Below, in pieces: positions 1 to 7,670 of a stretch of 48,226 nt of DNA; positions within the stretch are counted from its first letter, which is position 1; each line of letters opens with the position of its first letter. Made by a program: the position numbers and the translations under genes. The stretch comes from an uncultured Bacteroidales bacterium. Lineage in GTDB: Bacteria; Bacteroidota; Bacteroidia; Bacteroidales; Muribaculaceae. The notes under the pieces are model-generated. The model did not search any database and was not told the DNA's origin. It saw only the letters and a list, made by a program, of their open reading frames with translations. Location: assembly GCA_902776955.1 (NCBI GenBank), contig CACYSG010000008.1:1-48226 (forward strand), in the 5' to 3' direction.

Positions 1-570
1 GAGCAGTGCGCCCACGCTGTCGGCAATCTTGCGCATGCGCTCGTAGTCCCACTCGCGGCTGTAGGCGCTGGCGCCACCGACGATCAGCTTGGGACGCTCG
101 CGCTGTGCCACCTCTTCCATCTGGTCATAGTCCACCAGGTTGGTGTCGGGGGTAACGTTATATTCGCAAGCCTGGAACATCAGACCCGAGAAGTTAACGG
201 GGCTACCGTGTGACAGGTGACCACCATGAGCCAGGTTCAGACCCATGAACTTGTCGCCGGGCTTGAGGCAAGCCATGAAGACGGCCATGTTGGCCTGTGC
301 GCCCGAGTGGGGCTGCACGTTAACGTACTCGGCATCGAAGATCTGTTTCAGGCGGTCGATAGCGACGTTCTCGCTCTCGTCAACGCACTGGCAACCGCCA
401 TAGTAGCGGTGTCCGGGATAACCCTCGGCATACTTGTTGGTCAGGCAGCTGCCCATGGCCTGCATCACCTGGTCGCTCACGAAGTTCTCACTGGCGATGA
501 GCTCAATGCCGTGTTGCTGACGCTGATGTTCACGCTCGATGATGTCAAAAATCACTTTGTCTCGTTCCAT
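1..570 (-). CDS. glyA: Serine hydroxymethyltransferase (5' part, cut by window edge)
   Basis: PLP enzyme that interconverts serine plus tetrahydrofolate with glycine plus 5,10-methylene-THF in the cytosol. The first 190 codons are present; the C-terminal half, including the PLP lysine, lies left of position 1. Visible family signatures are ELIASENF (about residues 23-30), [15 protein letters not shown] (45-59) and a HSGAQAN motif near residue 88. Translation starts at ATG 570-568. The upstream 88 bp to the flavin reductase gene carry a degenerate heptamer repeat, and an 8-mer on the minus strand (650-657, TAACTTTA) differs from the TAnnTTTG box only in its last base. It could have its own weak promoter or be read through from the flavin reductase gene. 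Identity is secure. Confidence 0.97.
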   Translation of the reverse strand, partial: MERDKVIFDIIEREHQRQQHGIELIASENFVSDQVMQAMGSCLTNKYAEGYPGHRYYGGCQCVDESENVAIDRLKQIFDAEYVNVQPHSGAQANMAVFMACLKPGDKFMGLNLAHGGHLSHGSPVNFSGLMFQACEYNVTPDTNLVDYDQMEEVAQRERPKLIVGGASAYSREWDYERMRKIADSVGALL

Positions 571-640
571 TGTTTAGTTTTTTTAGTTTCTAGTTTCTAG
601 TCCCTAGTCCTTAGTTTCTAGTTTCTAGATTTTTTTAAGT
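571..640. repeat. Degenerate TAGTTTC/CTAGTCC heptamer tandem repeat
   Basis: Between glyA and the flavin reductase gene the sequence consists of about seven imperfect copies of a 7-bp unit (TAGTTTC, with variants TAGTCCC and TAGTCCT), flanked by T-runs. It is non-coding. The unit invites slipped-strand length change in the leader of glyA, but no function is shown by the sequence. Confidence 0.7.
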
Positions 641-658
641 TGTTAGTATTAAAGTTAT

Positions 659-1234
659 TTAGTCTCTTTTCGGTTTCTTGCGGACGGTCCAGCCGAAGTG
701 GCCCAATTCCTCGCCCAGCGCGTAGTAGTGGCCGTGGCAGTAGGTAATCAGGTCGGCTGCCTTGAGGTCCAGAGCCCCCGTCTCGGGGTCGATGAAGCGG
801 TCGTCGGCGATGACGTTCATCACCTCGCCGATGAACATGTCGTGTGTGCCCAGGCGCATGATGTCACGCACGCGGCACTCGATGCTCACCGGAGCCTCCT
901 CGATATAGGGAGCCGCAACTGTCTCGCCCTTGACAGGCGTCAACCCCATTTCACGCCACTTGTCGTAGTCTCGTCCCGATCGCACGCCGCACCAGTCGGT
1001 GGCGCGTGCCAGGTCGCGATTGGTCAGGTTGAGCGTGAAAGCCATGTTACGCTCCACGATGCCGTGGCTGTGACGCTCGGGCCTGATGGAGACATAACAC
1101 AACGCCGGATCGGAACAGATGGTGCCCGTCCATGCCGCCGTGAATACGTTATATTCGTCGGGCGAAGCCCCGCAGCTGACCAGCAGTGCGGGCAGCGGGT
1201 ATACCATGGTTCCAGGTCTCCAGTTCTGTTTCAT
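659..1234 (-). CDS. Flavin reductase family protein (FMN-binding split barrel)
   Basis: 191-residue protein of the flavin reductase-like split-barrel family, which binds FMN and often reduces flavin with NAD(P)H or acts as a small flavoprotein. The N-terminal stretch ending MVYPLPALLVSCG, followed by NVFTAAWTGTICSDPALCYVSIRPERHSH, is the usual FMN-contact region of the family, and the spacing and length are typical. It has no signal peptide, so it is cytosolic. Start is ATG 1234, with a perfect TACCTTTG -7 box 25 bp upstream. The substrate cannot be told from sequence. It is followed by glyA after 88 bp. Confidence 0.85.
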   Translation of the reverse strand: MKQNWRPGTMVYPLPALLVSCGASPDEYNVFTAAWTGTICSDPALCYVSIRPERHSHGIVERNMAFTLNLTNRDLARATDWCGVRSGRDYDKWREMGLTPVKGETVAAPYIEEAPVSIECRVRDIMRLGTHDMFIGEVMNVIADDRFIDPETGALDLKAADLITYCHGHYYALGEELGHFGWTVRKKPKRD

Positions 1235-1258
1235 TCCGGGGGTCTATGTATTTTGCGG

Positions 1259-1266
1259 CAAAGGTA
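1259..1266 (-). promoter_or_regulatory. Bacteroidales -7 box for the flavin reductase gene
   Basis: On the minus strand the octamer is TACCTTTG, a perfect TAnnTTTG match, placing transcription start near 1252 and giving a leader of about 18 nt. No clear TTTG -33 element is seen at the usual spacing, so confidence is moderate. It lies back to back with the plus-strand promoter at 1372-1401. Confidence 0.5.
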
Positions 1267-1371
1267 ATGCTTTTTTTTAGATAATAGGGAATAGATAATG
1301 GATAATAGTTTTATTTTTTTGGCGATGGTCGAGGAATCGTCAAGATGTTAATAACTTTCTTATTGCAACGC

Positions 1372-1401
1372 TTGTTGAGACGGCGAAAAGGGCTACCTTT
1401 G
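1372..1401 (+). promoter_or_regulatory. Promoter of the deoxynucleoside kinase pair
   Basis: A TTG (1372-1374) stands 19 bp before TACCTTTG (1394-1401), which fits the Bacteroidetes -33/-7 pattern. The predicted start near 1408 leaves a leader of about 24 nt before the GTG start at 1432. Confidence 0.65.
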
Positions 1402-1431
1402 TAGATTGTAAAACAACCTAACAACAGAACC

Positions 1432-2058
1432 GTGCACATCGTTATAGCAGGAAATATCGGCAGCGGGAAGTCGACACTTGCCGAGATGCTCGCCAAGCAT
1501 TACGGCTGGGAGCCCTTTATGGAGCCCGTGGTGGACAACCCCTACTTGAACGACTATTACAAGGACATCAAGCGCTGGTCGTTTGCCCTGGAGGTGTTCT
1601 TCCTCAAGCAGCGCTTCAAGGACATTCTGGGCATCAACGCCAGCGACAAGACCATCATCCAGGACCGCAGCATCTTTGAGGGCGTCTATATCTTTGCCGC
1701 CAACAACCGCGACATGGGCAATATGGACGACCGTGACTTTGAAACCTACATGGAGCTGTTTGAGCAGATGATGACCATTGTCCGCATGCCCGACCTGATG
1801 ATTTACCTGCGCTCGAGCGTTCCTCACCTGGTGGACAACATCCGCAAGCGCGGCCGCGACTACGAGCAGACGATGCCCCTGAAATACCTGTCGAACCTTA
1901 ACGAGCGCTATGAGGAGTTCATCATGAACACCTACAAGGGCCGCAAACTCGTTATCGACGTCGACGACATGGACTACAAGAACAATCCCGAGGACTTTGC
2001 CTCGATCATCGACAGGATCGACGCCACGATGTTCGGCATCTTCGGGCCGCTGGATTAG
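1432..2058 (+). CDS. Deoxynucleoside kinase, paralog 1
   Basis: Phosphorylates a deoxynucleoside 5'-OH with ATP for dNTP salvage in the cytosol. 208 residues, normal for bacterial dNK (dAK/dGK/TK2-like). Visible parts are the P-loop GNIGSGKST (7-15), substrate-side Glu31 in MEPV, the IIQDRS motif (75-80) and the arginine-rich LID around KRGRDYEQT (139-147). It starts with GTG, supported by the -7 box 31 bp upstream; the homology begins exactly there (MHIVIAGNIG, the same as the next gene). It is followed after 118 bp by a paralog. Which base each kinase prefers is not readable; Bacteroidetes often keep two with different purine/pyrimidine preference. Confidence 0.93.
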   Translation: MHIVIAGNIGSGKSTLAEMLAKHYGWEPFMEPVVDNPYLNDYYKDIKRWSFALEVFFLKQRFKDILGINASDKTIIQDRSIFEGVYIFAANNRDMGNMDDRDFETYMELFEQMMTIVRMPDLMIYLRSSVPHLVDNIRKRGRDYEQTMPLKYLSNLNERYEEFIMNTYKGRKLVIDVDDMDYKNNPEDFASIIDRIDATMFGIFGPLD

Positions 2059-2176
2059 GGCAAATTGGACAAATTGGTCGAATTGAACTAATTGGACAAA
2101 TTAGACCAATAAGACCAATAGGACCAATAAGACCAATATCAACTAAAGACTAACCAACTAAAACAAAAAATAGGAT
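2059..2176. repeat. Degenerate GACCAAT/GACAAATT repeat between kinase genes
   Basis: The spacer between the two kinase genes is filled with imperfect copies of two related units, AAATTGGAC and AAGACCAAT (most regular at 2095-2138). No terminator and no TAnnTTTG box are visible in it, so the two kinases are probably co-transcribed. Confidence 0.65.
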
Positions 2177-2806
2177 ATGCATATCGCAGTAGCAGGAAAC
2201 ATCGGCAGCGGCAAGACCACCTTGACCAAGCTGCTTGCCAAGCACTACGGCTGGAGCCCGCGCTTCGAGCCCGTTGACAACAACCCCTATCTGGAGGACT
2301 TCTATGCCGACATGTCGCGCTGGTCGTTCAACCTGCAGATTTACTTCCTGAACAAGCGCTTCAAGGAGGTTGTCGAGATCTCGCAGAGCAAGGAGAACAT
2401 CATCCAGGACCGCACCATCTATGAGGATGCGTGCATCTTCGCCCCCAACCTTCACGGGCAGGGCTTGATGAGCGACCGCGACTTCAACAACTACCGCGAC
2501 CTGTTCGAGCTGATGATGTCGCTGGTGAAGATGCCCGACCTGATGATATACATCCGCTCGACCATCCCCAACCTGGTGCAGCAGATTCAGAAACGCGGCC
2601 GCGAATACGAGCAGACGATGCGCCTCGATTACCTGGAGGGACTGAACAAGCGCTATGAGGACTGGATTGACGGATACAAGGGTAACCTGGTGATTATCAA
2701 CGGCGACGAGGTGAAATTCGGCGACAGCGACGAGGCCTTCCGTGAGGTGTGCGACAAGATTGACGCCAACCTGTTCGGTATCTTCTCGCCGTTCAACCAG
2801 CGCTGA
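2177..2806 (+). CDS. Deoxynucleoside kinase, paralog 2
   Basis: Same fold and reaction type as the gene before it: 209 residues with P-loop GNIGSGKTT (7-15), Glu31 in FEPV, IIQDRT (75-80) and LID residues KRGREYEQT (139-147). The two proteins align end to end without large gaps, but differ in the residues after the P-loop and in the DRS/DRT-xYE segment. This suggests an old tandem duplication with diverged base preference rather than recent copying. Start is ATG 2177. A rho-independent terminator at 2835-2866 closes the pair. Confidence 0.93.
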   Translation: MHIAVAGNIGSGKTTLTKLLAKHYGWSPRFEPVDNNPYLEDFYADMSRWSFNLQIYFLNKRFKEVVEISQSKENIIQDRTIYEDACIFAPNLHGQGLMSDRDFNNYRDLFELMMSLVKMPDLMIYIRSTIPNLVQQIQKRGREYEQTMRLDYLEGLNKRYEDWIDGYKGNLVIINGDEVKFGDSDEAFREVCDKIDANLFGIFSPFNQR

Positions 2807-2834
2807 CCACGGGATAGCGCAATCTGTCCTGTCC

Positions 2835-2866
2835 CACCCATATTCACAGATGGGTGCGGTTTTTTT
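2835..2866 (+). terminator. Rho-independent terminator after the kinase pair
   Basis: The stem CACCCAT (2835-2841) pairs with ATGGGTG (2850-2856) over an 8-nt loop, followed by CGG and a run of seven T. It ends 29 bp after the stop codon of the second kinase. Confidence 0.85.
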
Positions 2867-2874
2867 GGCGCAAA

Positions 2875-2907
2875 TTGATTAAAAAACAAATTTTATGTGT
2901 AAATTTG
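2875..2907 (+). promoter_or_regulatory. Promoter of the C10 protease gene
   Basis: A TTG (2875-2877) and a perfect TAAATTTG box (2900-2907) are separated by 22 bp. The predicted start is at about 2913, giving a leader of about 110 nt before the ATG at 3024. It sits directly behind the kinase terminator. Confidence 0.65.
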
Positions 2908-2910
2908 CAC

Positions 2911-2948
2911 CCGCCTTTCACGACAGACGATGTCATCGTTAAGGGCGG
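2911..2948 (+). promoter_or_regulatory. Strong hairpin at the 5' end of the protease leader
   Basis: CCGCCTTTCACGA (2911-2923) pairs with TCGTTAAGGGCGG (2936-2948) through 13 positions, with one C/T mismatch and one wobble, around a 12-nt loop. It falls at the predicted transcription start, and five T follow four bases after the stem. It could protect the 5' end of the mRNA or act as an attenuator; the sequence does not decide between these. Confidence 0.5.
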
Positions 2949-3023
2949 TATGTTTTTAACTCATTGAATAACAGAATTCAAGCATATTGTAACCCAGTAT
3001 CATTAATACATTAACTACGATTT

Positions 3024-5390
3024 ATGAAGAAAATCCTTTTTCTCTCCACCCTGCTGGCTGTGACCTTACAGGCTATAGCCGCCGACGTCGATGTGGCTAC
3101 CGCAATGGCCACCGCCCAACGGTTCACCACCCAGGCCGCCATCGGTCCCCGCCGTGCTGCCCCCAATGGCACTAACAACGTCAGACTGATTCACACCGAG
3201 CTGAACACGTCGAGCGTTACCCAAGCCGTCTATTACATCTTCAACACCGATGACAGCTATATCATCGTCGCCGGCGACGACCGCGCCACCGAGGTGCTGG
3301 CCTATGGCGACAGCCCGCTGGACATGAACAATATCCCCGAGGGGTTGCAATACTGGCTGGACTGCTATAAGGGACAACTCGAGTACCTGCAGGCTCATCC
3401 CGCGATGGTGGTCGACAATGGGCCGCGGCGTTTGCCCGGCGTGTCCCTTGGCGAGACTGTAGAGCCACTGCTGACCGCTTTGTGGGACCAGAGCGCGCCC
3501 TACAACAACCAGTGCCCCTATAAAGGCGGACGTCGCTGCATCACCGGTTGTGCCGCAACCTCGCTAGCGATGGTATTCTACTACTGGAAGTATCCCACCG
3601 AGCCCACGCCGACAGTTCCGGCTTATGTCACCGCGAGCGAACAAATCTACGTGAACGAGTTACCCTCGACCACGTTTGACTGGGACAATATGCTCAACCG
3701 CTACCGCGGCGGTTACAGCTCGGCACAGGCCAATGCCGTTGCCTGGCTCATGCGCTACATCGGCCAGGCCGAAGAGATGGACTATGCGCCCGACGGCAGC
3801 GGCTCCTACGGCGAGAATATCCTCGAGACCGCCCTGCTGTTCGGCTACGACAGCGACACGGAACTCATCTACAAGACCTCATGGGACGGTGACGAGTTTT
3901 ACACCGACGACGAGTGGGCCGAGATTATCCAGGAGGAGCTGTATGCCCGCCGTCCCATCGTCATGTGCGGATATGCCAACGGCTTCAACGGGATGTCGGG
4001 CCATGCGTTCAACATCGACGGCTATGACGCCGACATGAACATGTACCACATCAACTGGGGCTGGAGCGGCTCGGGCAATGCCCACTTCGCGCTCAACGCC
4101 TTCAAGGGCGGCGGCTCGACCTACAACATCGTGCAGCAGATCATCGTAGGCATGGAACCGACAGCGACGGTGCCCACCATCAAGCCCAGCGCCCAGCGCA
4201 TGAGACTTGAGACCCTGGTGGACCATGAGACCAGCATGTCGTTGAAGGTCAAGGGTGTCCTGCTCACGGGCGACGTGCAGCTCGAGCTCAACGACAACAC
4301 GGGCATGTTCTCGCTTGACGAGGATCACATCAACCGTAGCGAAATCACCAGCGGCACGCATGTGAAAGTGAATTACGCGCCCCTGTCTCCCGGCACCCAC
4401 ACCGCCGTGCTCACCCTCAAGAGCGAGGGCGCCAAGGACGTGAACATCAAGATCACGGGAACCTCTCAGCTTGAGACCTACACCCCCGAGTTGACCGAGC
4501 GCTATGACATCGGCACCTCGTCCATCACCGTCAACTGGGACGACGCCACCCCCGCCAAGAACGTGTCCACTTACCGACTTGAGGTCGCCAAGGTTCCCTA
4601 TAGCGAACTAGCCCTGAAGGAGCGTTTCGACCATGAGAACGCGACGTGGTCAGGCTCAGCCGACTGCTCGTCACATCTCGACGAAATCACCGCCACCCCC
4701 GGTTGGACCGGCAGCAAGGTGTACATGGGCGAGGACTACCTGCGCCTGGGCAACAACAGCACCAAGGGCTGGCTCGAGACGCCGGCCGTCAACATGCTCG
4801 ACAGCAAGGGTCTGATGACCGTCAAGGTGACCGCCAAATGTGTGACCTCGGACAACGGTGCCGCGCTGCGCATCTCTTGCGGCGACAACGACACGACCGT
4901 CATGATCACTCCCGAAGCCACCGAATACAGCGTCCTGCTGCCCTGCCCCATCAGCAAGGATGCCAAGATGAGGCTCACCAACGCCATGACGGGCAAGCGC
5001 GTGCTGCTCTACAACGTCGAGGTGATTACCGGTGACGATTTCTCACCCATCGACCAGTCAACAGTATTCTACATCGACGGGATTACCGGCTCCTCCTGCA
5101 AGGTGGACGGTTTGTCTCCCGACACCTACGCCCTCAGCGTCCAGGCCATCTATACCGACGGCACACGCTCGATGTGGAGCGACCGCCTGCGCCTGACGGT
5201 CAACGGCATGCGTGGCGACGTGAACCGTGACGGCGAAATCAACATCGCCGACGTCAACACCATCATCCACGTCATGCTCTCCAGCGACGCCAGCACGCGC
5301 CTCATCGGCATCAGCGACATCAACTGCGACGGCGAGGTCAACCTGGGTGACATCAATGCGGTGATCGACATCATCCTGAACGCCAACTGA
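3024..5390 (+). CDS. Secreted C10 (streptopain-type) cysteine protease with dockerin-like C-terminus
   Basis: 788-residue exported protease. Residues 1-20 form a signal peptide ending AIA-A. Residues about 21-140 look like the Spi/propeptide region that keeps C10 enzymes inactive. The catalytic domain (about 145-378) shows Gln156 in LWDQSAPYN, nucleophile Cys176 in CITGCAATS, His327 in SGHAFNIDGYD and Asn344-Trp345 in INWGWSG, so the active site is complete. Residues 380-725 are beta-rich repeats of the Ig/FN3 kind with no clear motif. Residues 729-788 hold two calcium-loop repeats, GDVNRDGEINIADVN and SDINCDGEVNLGDIN, typical of a type I dockerin. No type IX (Por) sorting tail is seen. It is a single gene with its own promoter and terminator. 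Confidence 0.93.
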   Translation: MKKILFLSTLLAVTLQAIAADVDVATAMATAQRFTTQAAIGPRRAAPNGTNNVRLIHTELNTSSVTQAVYYIFNTDDSYIIVAGDDRATEVLAYGDSPLDMNNIPEGLQYWLDCYKGQLEYLQAHPAMVVDNGPRRLPGVSLGETVEPLLTALWDQSAPYNNQCPYKGGRRCITGCAATSLAMVFYYWKYPTEPTPTVPAYVTASEQIYVNELPSTTFDWDNMLNRYRGGYSSAQANAVAWLMRYIGQAEEMDYAPDGSGSYGENILETALLFGYDSDTELIYKTSWDGDEFYTDDEWAEIIQEELYARRPIVMCGYANGFNGMSGHAFNIDGYDADMNMYHINWGWSGSGNAHFALNAFKGGGSTYNIVQQIIVGMEPTATVPTIKPSAQRMRLETLVDHETSMSLKVKGVLLTGDVQLELNDNTGMFSLDEDHINRSEITSGTHVKVNYAPLSPGTHTAVLTLKSEGAKDVNIKITGTSQLETYTPELTERYDIGTSSITVNWDDATPAKNVSTYRLEVAKVPYSELALKERFDHENATWSGSADCSSHLDEITATPGWTGSKVYMGEDYLRLGNNSTKGWLETPAVNMLDSKGLMTVKVTAKCVTSDNGAALRISCGDNDTTVMITPEATEYSVLLPCPISKDAKMRLTNAMTGKRVLLYNVEVITGDDFSPIDQSTVFYIDGITGSSCKVDGLSPDTYALSVQAIYTDGTRSMWSDRLRLTVNGMRGDVNRDGEINIADVNTIIHVMLSSDASTRLIGISDINCDGEVNLGDINAVIDIILNAN

Positions 5391-5416
5391 CAATCCCGTC
5401 AATCAATACCCTCTAG

Positions 5417-5456
5417 GGGCTGTGTCACTATACAAGCGTGATACAGCCCATTTTTT
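5417..5456 (+). terminator. Rho-independent terminator after the C10 protease
   Basis: GGGCTGTGTCAC (5417-5428) pairs with GTGATACAGCCC (5438-5449): 12 bp with one G-U pair and a 9-nt loop, followed by A and six T. The T-run also provides the -33 TTTG of the next promoter. Confidence 0.88.
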
Positions 5457-5485
5457 GGTCATATCGTGGTTTTGTGCTACTTTTG
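5454..5485 (+). promoter_or_regulatory. Promoter overlapping the terminator T-run
   Basis: TTTG (5454-5457) is formed by the end of the terminator T-run plus the next G. A perfect TACTTTTG box (5478-5485) follows after 20 bp. The predicted start, about 5490-5492, coincides with the GTG start codon of the next gene. Confidence 0.65.
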
Positions 5486-5489
5486 CCGC

Positions 5490-6029
5490 GTGATTGGCAA
5501 GAGAATCATAGGTGCAATCCTGTTGCTGGCCCTGGGGACGGGGCTGCTGTCGGCCCAAGTGAGCGTTGACTACCACCGGGAAGACGGCTCGCGCTATGTG
5601 TGCTCGAGCCAAGAGGTGATGTATGACGACTTCTTCCATACCGCACGCTTTGCCGTGGCAGCCGTTGCCGACGTCAGCGGGCTGATCAGTTTCTCGCTTG
5701 AGGTGACCTACGACGAGGGCCTGTTGCAGGTCTCACGCGGCGATAGCCTGACGCTGGTGCTGCGCGGCGGCGACCGCATCATCCTCAAGACCGACCGTGA
5801 CGTCACGCGTCGCGACATCGTCAAGCGGCACTACCTCACCTACAACGACTACTATGTGACCTGCCACTACCAGATGAGCAACTACGACATCCAGCGCATC
5901 ACGCGCAACCGTGTCACCAAGATGTCGGCGCAGACCGACGTTTTCACCTTTGACCGCAAGCTCGACAAGTTCCAGGACCGCTTCAGGCGGCAGTTCACCG
6001 CAGTTTACCGCTATCTGATGGGTAACTGA
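5490..6029 (+). CDS. Small secreted protein of unknown function
   Basis: 179 residues from GTG 5490. I chose this start because it gives a clean signal peptide (MIGKRIIGAILLLALGTGLLSAQ); an upstream in-frame GTG at 5466 would lie inside the promoter. The mature part is beta-rich, with no cysteine pair other than scattered ones and no motif I recognise. It is basic towards the C-terminus (DKFQDRFRRQF). Because the -7 box ends 4 bp before the start codon, the mRNA would be leaderless or almost so. There is no close partner gene: the C10 protease lies upstream behind a terminator. Confidence 0.7.
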   Translation: MIGKRIIGAILLLALGTGLLSAQVSVDYHREDGSRYVCSSQEVMYDDFFHTARFAVAAVADVSGLISFSLEVTYDEGLLQVSRGDSLTLVLRGGDRIILKTDRDVTRRDIVKRHYLTYNDYYVTCHYQMSNYDIQRITRNRVTKMSAQTDVFTFDRKLDKFQDRFRRQFTAVYRYLMGN

Positions 6030-6072
6030 CGCGAGACATCACCATGTCCGTGGGAAAATGCGTTTTATATTC

Positions 6073-6166
6073 TAGCCTGTAGATACGCAAAATTTTGCGT
6101 CTCCAATCGGTAGAAATTACCATTATGCTACCCTTGAGACGCAAAATTTTGCGTCTCTACAGGCTA
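6073..6166. repeat. REP-like nested inverted repeat
   Basis: Arm 6073-6103 and arm 6136-6166 are inverted copies, 31 bp each with one mismatch. Each arm also contains its own palindrome with core ACGCAAAATTTTGCGT. The DNA can therefore fold as two short hairpins or one long one around a 32-bp centre. There is no T-run, so it is not a standard terminator, although it follows the small secreted protein gene by 43 bp. Confidence 0.8.
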
Positions 6167-6363
6167 TGGGCATCAGTACTTTACTTTCTTTGAACTCACG
6201 TTAAAATAGGTCTGATGGAGTTACCTGTGGCTTTGCTGGCTGCTACAGGTTACGGGGGGACGGTTCTGCCTTATTGCGGCCACGCCAAGGCGAGGCCCTA
6301 CATCATGCGGGTTTTATACCTAGGCGTTGTTAGAGGATGTGAGATATCACAATAGGACACGAT

Positions 6364-6408
6364 AAAAACGGCGGGCGGCCAGCTTGCTTTCACAGCGCTG
6401 GCCGCCCG
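6364..6408 (-). terminator. Rho-independent terminator of the M23 peptidase gene
   Basis: On the minus strand CGGGCGGCCAGC pairs perfectly with GCTGGCCGCCCG (12 bp; 6397-6408 and 6372-6383) around a 13-nt loop, followed by CCG and five T. It lies 33 bp past the stop codon. The opposite strand has a weaker T-rich tail, so it may also stop plus-strand transcription. Confidence 0.88.
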
Positions 6409-6441
6409 GGTTATCTTTTCAACTAAGTGGGGAAAGACGGT

Positions 6442-7449
6442 TTATTTCAGTCTCAGCACCTTTCCTGCCTCAACGTTATTGCTTGTCAGTCCGTTCAACT
6501 TCTTGAGCTGGTCAACGCTCATGTTGTTGGCTGCAGCGATCTTGGTCAGGTTATCACCCTTCTGCACCTTGTAGGTCGAACGGCTGTTATCGCGGCTCTC
6601 CCTGGTAGACTTGCGGGTGCTGGCGGTAGTAGCCTCCTTCTTGCCATGTGACTTGGATGCGGCAGCATTCTCCTCGGTGCTCTTCTTGGAAGCGGAGTAG
6701 CGCTTGCTGGGCGAGTAGTCACGAGCCTTGGTGTAAGTGCTCTTGGAGAAGGTGTAGCTGTCGGTGTGGGTGCAGCGGTTAGCAAAGTCAAAGATGGCCT
6801 CGGGGTTGATGGCGTAACCCATGAAGCGGGTCTCGAAGTGCAGGTGGGGACCCGTGCTGCGGCCCGTGTTACCACTCAGGGCGATGGGCTGTCCGGCCTT
6901 GACATACTGGTCGGGCTTCACAAGGAAACGCGACAGGTGACCATAGACGGTCTCCAGGCCGTTCTCGTGACGCACGATCACATAGAAGCCGTAACCGCCA
7001 CGCTCAAAGCGCGTCAGGCGCACGCGGCCCGAGAAAGCCGAGTAAACGGTGTCGCCGATGGCCGAACGCAGGTCGACGCCCTTGTGGGTACGGCCGAACT
7101 GCGGACGGTAGCCGTAGTGCGAGGTGACATAGTTGCCCTTGATGGGCATGACATAGTGGCGAACGTCAAGCACCTTGGTGTTAGGCACGTTGGCGTCCTT
7201 ATAGCAGTTAACGAGATCGCTGTCCCAGCCCTCGGTGTAGATGTCGGGCTCGGGCTCACATTCCTCGTATAAGTCGGCAGCATACTTCTGAGCTTCCTGC
7301 ACGCGGATCTGGTCCTTAACACGATTCTGCTTTGCGAGCAGGTCGTTGTGCATCTTGCTGTAGCTAGAAGGTTGCATATTCTGAGCCGATATGCTTAGCG
7401 CAAAAAGGGTCATCGCCGTCAAGGCGACATATAATCGTTTTATACTCAT
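6442..7449 (-). CDS. Secreted M23 metallopeptidase with C-terminal LysM
   Basis: 335 residues from ATG 7449; a longer in-frame start at 7491 would sit inside the -7 box and break the signal peptide (1-22, ending SISA-Q). The M23/lysostaphin-type domain (about 97-225) has the zinc ligands His122 and Asp126 (THKGVDL), catalytic His171 (GHLS) and His202/His204 (PHLHFE), so it should be an active peptidoglycan endopeptidase. A Ser/Thr/Lys-rich linker (about 235-290) leads to a LysM (293-335, YKVQKGDNLTKIA) for glycan binding. The probable role is periplasmic cell-wall remodelling at division or growth. It stands alone, with a promoter box at 7489-7496 and a strong terminator. Confidence 0.93.
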   Translation of the reverse strand: MSIKRLYVALTAMTLFALSISAQNMQPSSYSKMHNDLLAKQNRVKDQIRVQEAQKYAADLYEECEPEPDIYTEGWDSDLVNCYKDANVPNTKVLDVRHYVMPIKGNYVTSHYGYRPQFGRTHKGVDLRSAIGDTVYSAFSGRVRLTRFERGGYGFYVIVRHENGLETVYGHLSRFLVKPDQYVKAGQPIALSGNTGRSTGPHLHFETRFMGYAINPEAIFDFANRCTHTDSYTFSKSTYTKARDYSPSKRYSASKKSTEENAAASKSHGKKEATTASTRKSTRESRDNSRSTYKVQKGDNLTKIAAANNMSVDQLKKLNGLTSNNVEAGKVLRLK

Positions 7450-7488
7450 TTCAGGTAATTTTCTAGTCCGTTTTATCTTAAGAACGCC

Positions 7489-7496
7489 CAAAGTTA
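7489..7496 (-). promoter_or_regulatory. -7 box of the M23 peptidase gene
   Basis: The minus strand reads TAACTTTG, a perfect TAnnTTTG, 40 bp before the ATG at 7449. No good TTTG is seen upstream, so only the -7 half is supported. Confidence 0.5.
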
Positions 7497-7670
7497 GGCA
7501 TTTATTTTGTAAGAGACGGTCTTTGTCGTGCTAAAAAGTGTAAAGTTTGGTTTCGTTGTCTAAACGAAGCAGCGTAATCTATTAGCCTTCAGCGAGATAA
7601 AAAATTCACAAATGCAAACACCCGTTATTTAGATTTGCAACGGCAAAGCGGGGCATTCTGGCCGTCAGGA

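Larger units (their letters stand above)
6030..6441. other. 412-bp intergenic region between convergent genes
   Basis: No open reading frame or tRNA is supported here. It holds a 31-bp inverted repeat pair (6073-6166), a separate imperfect palindrome GGCCACGCCAAGGCGAGGCC (6278-6297), and the terminator of the minus-strand peptidase gene (6364-6408). The rest shows nothing recognisable. Palindromes clustered between two convergent 3' ends is the usual setting of REP-type elements. Confidence 0.6.

Noticed and set aside
7630-7637. TAGATTTG on the plus strand
   Set aside because: A -7 box match, but no plus-strand gene follows; only the antisense frame of the GHL10 gene.
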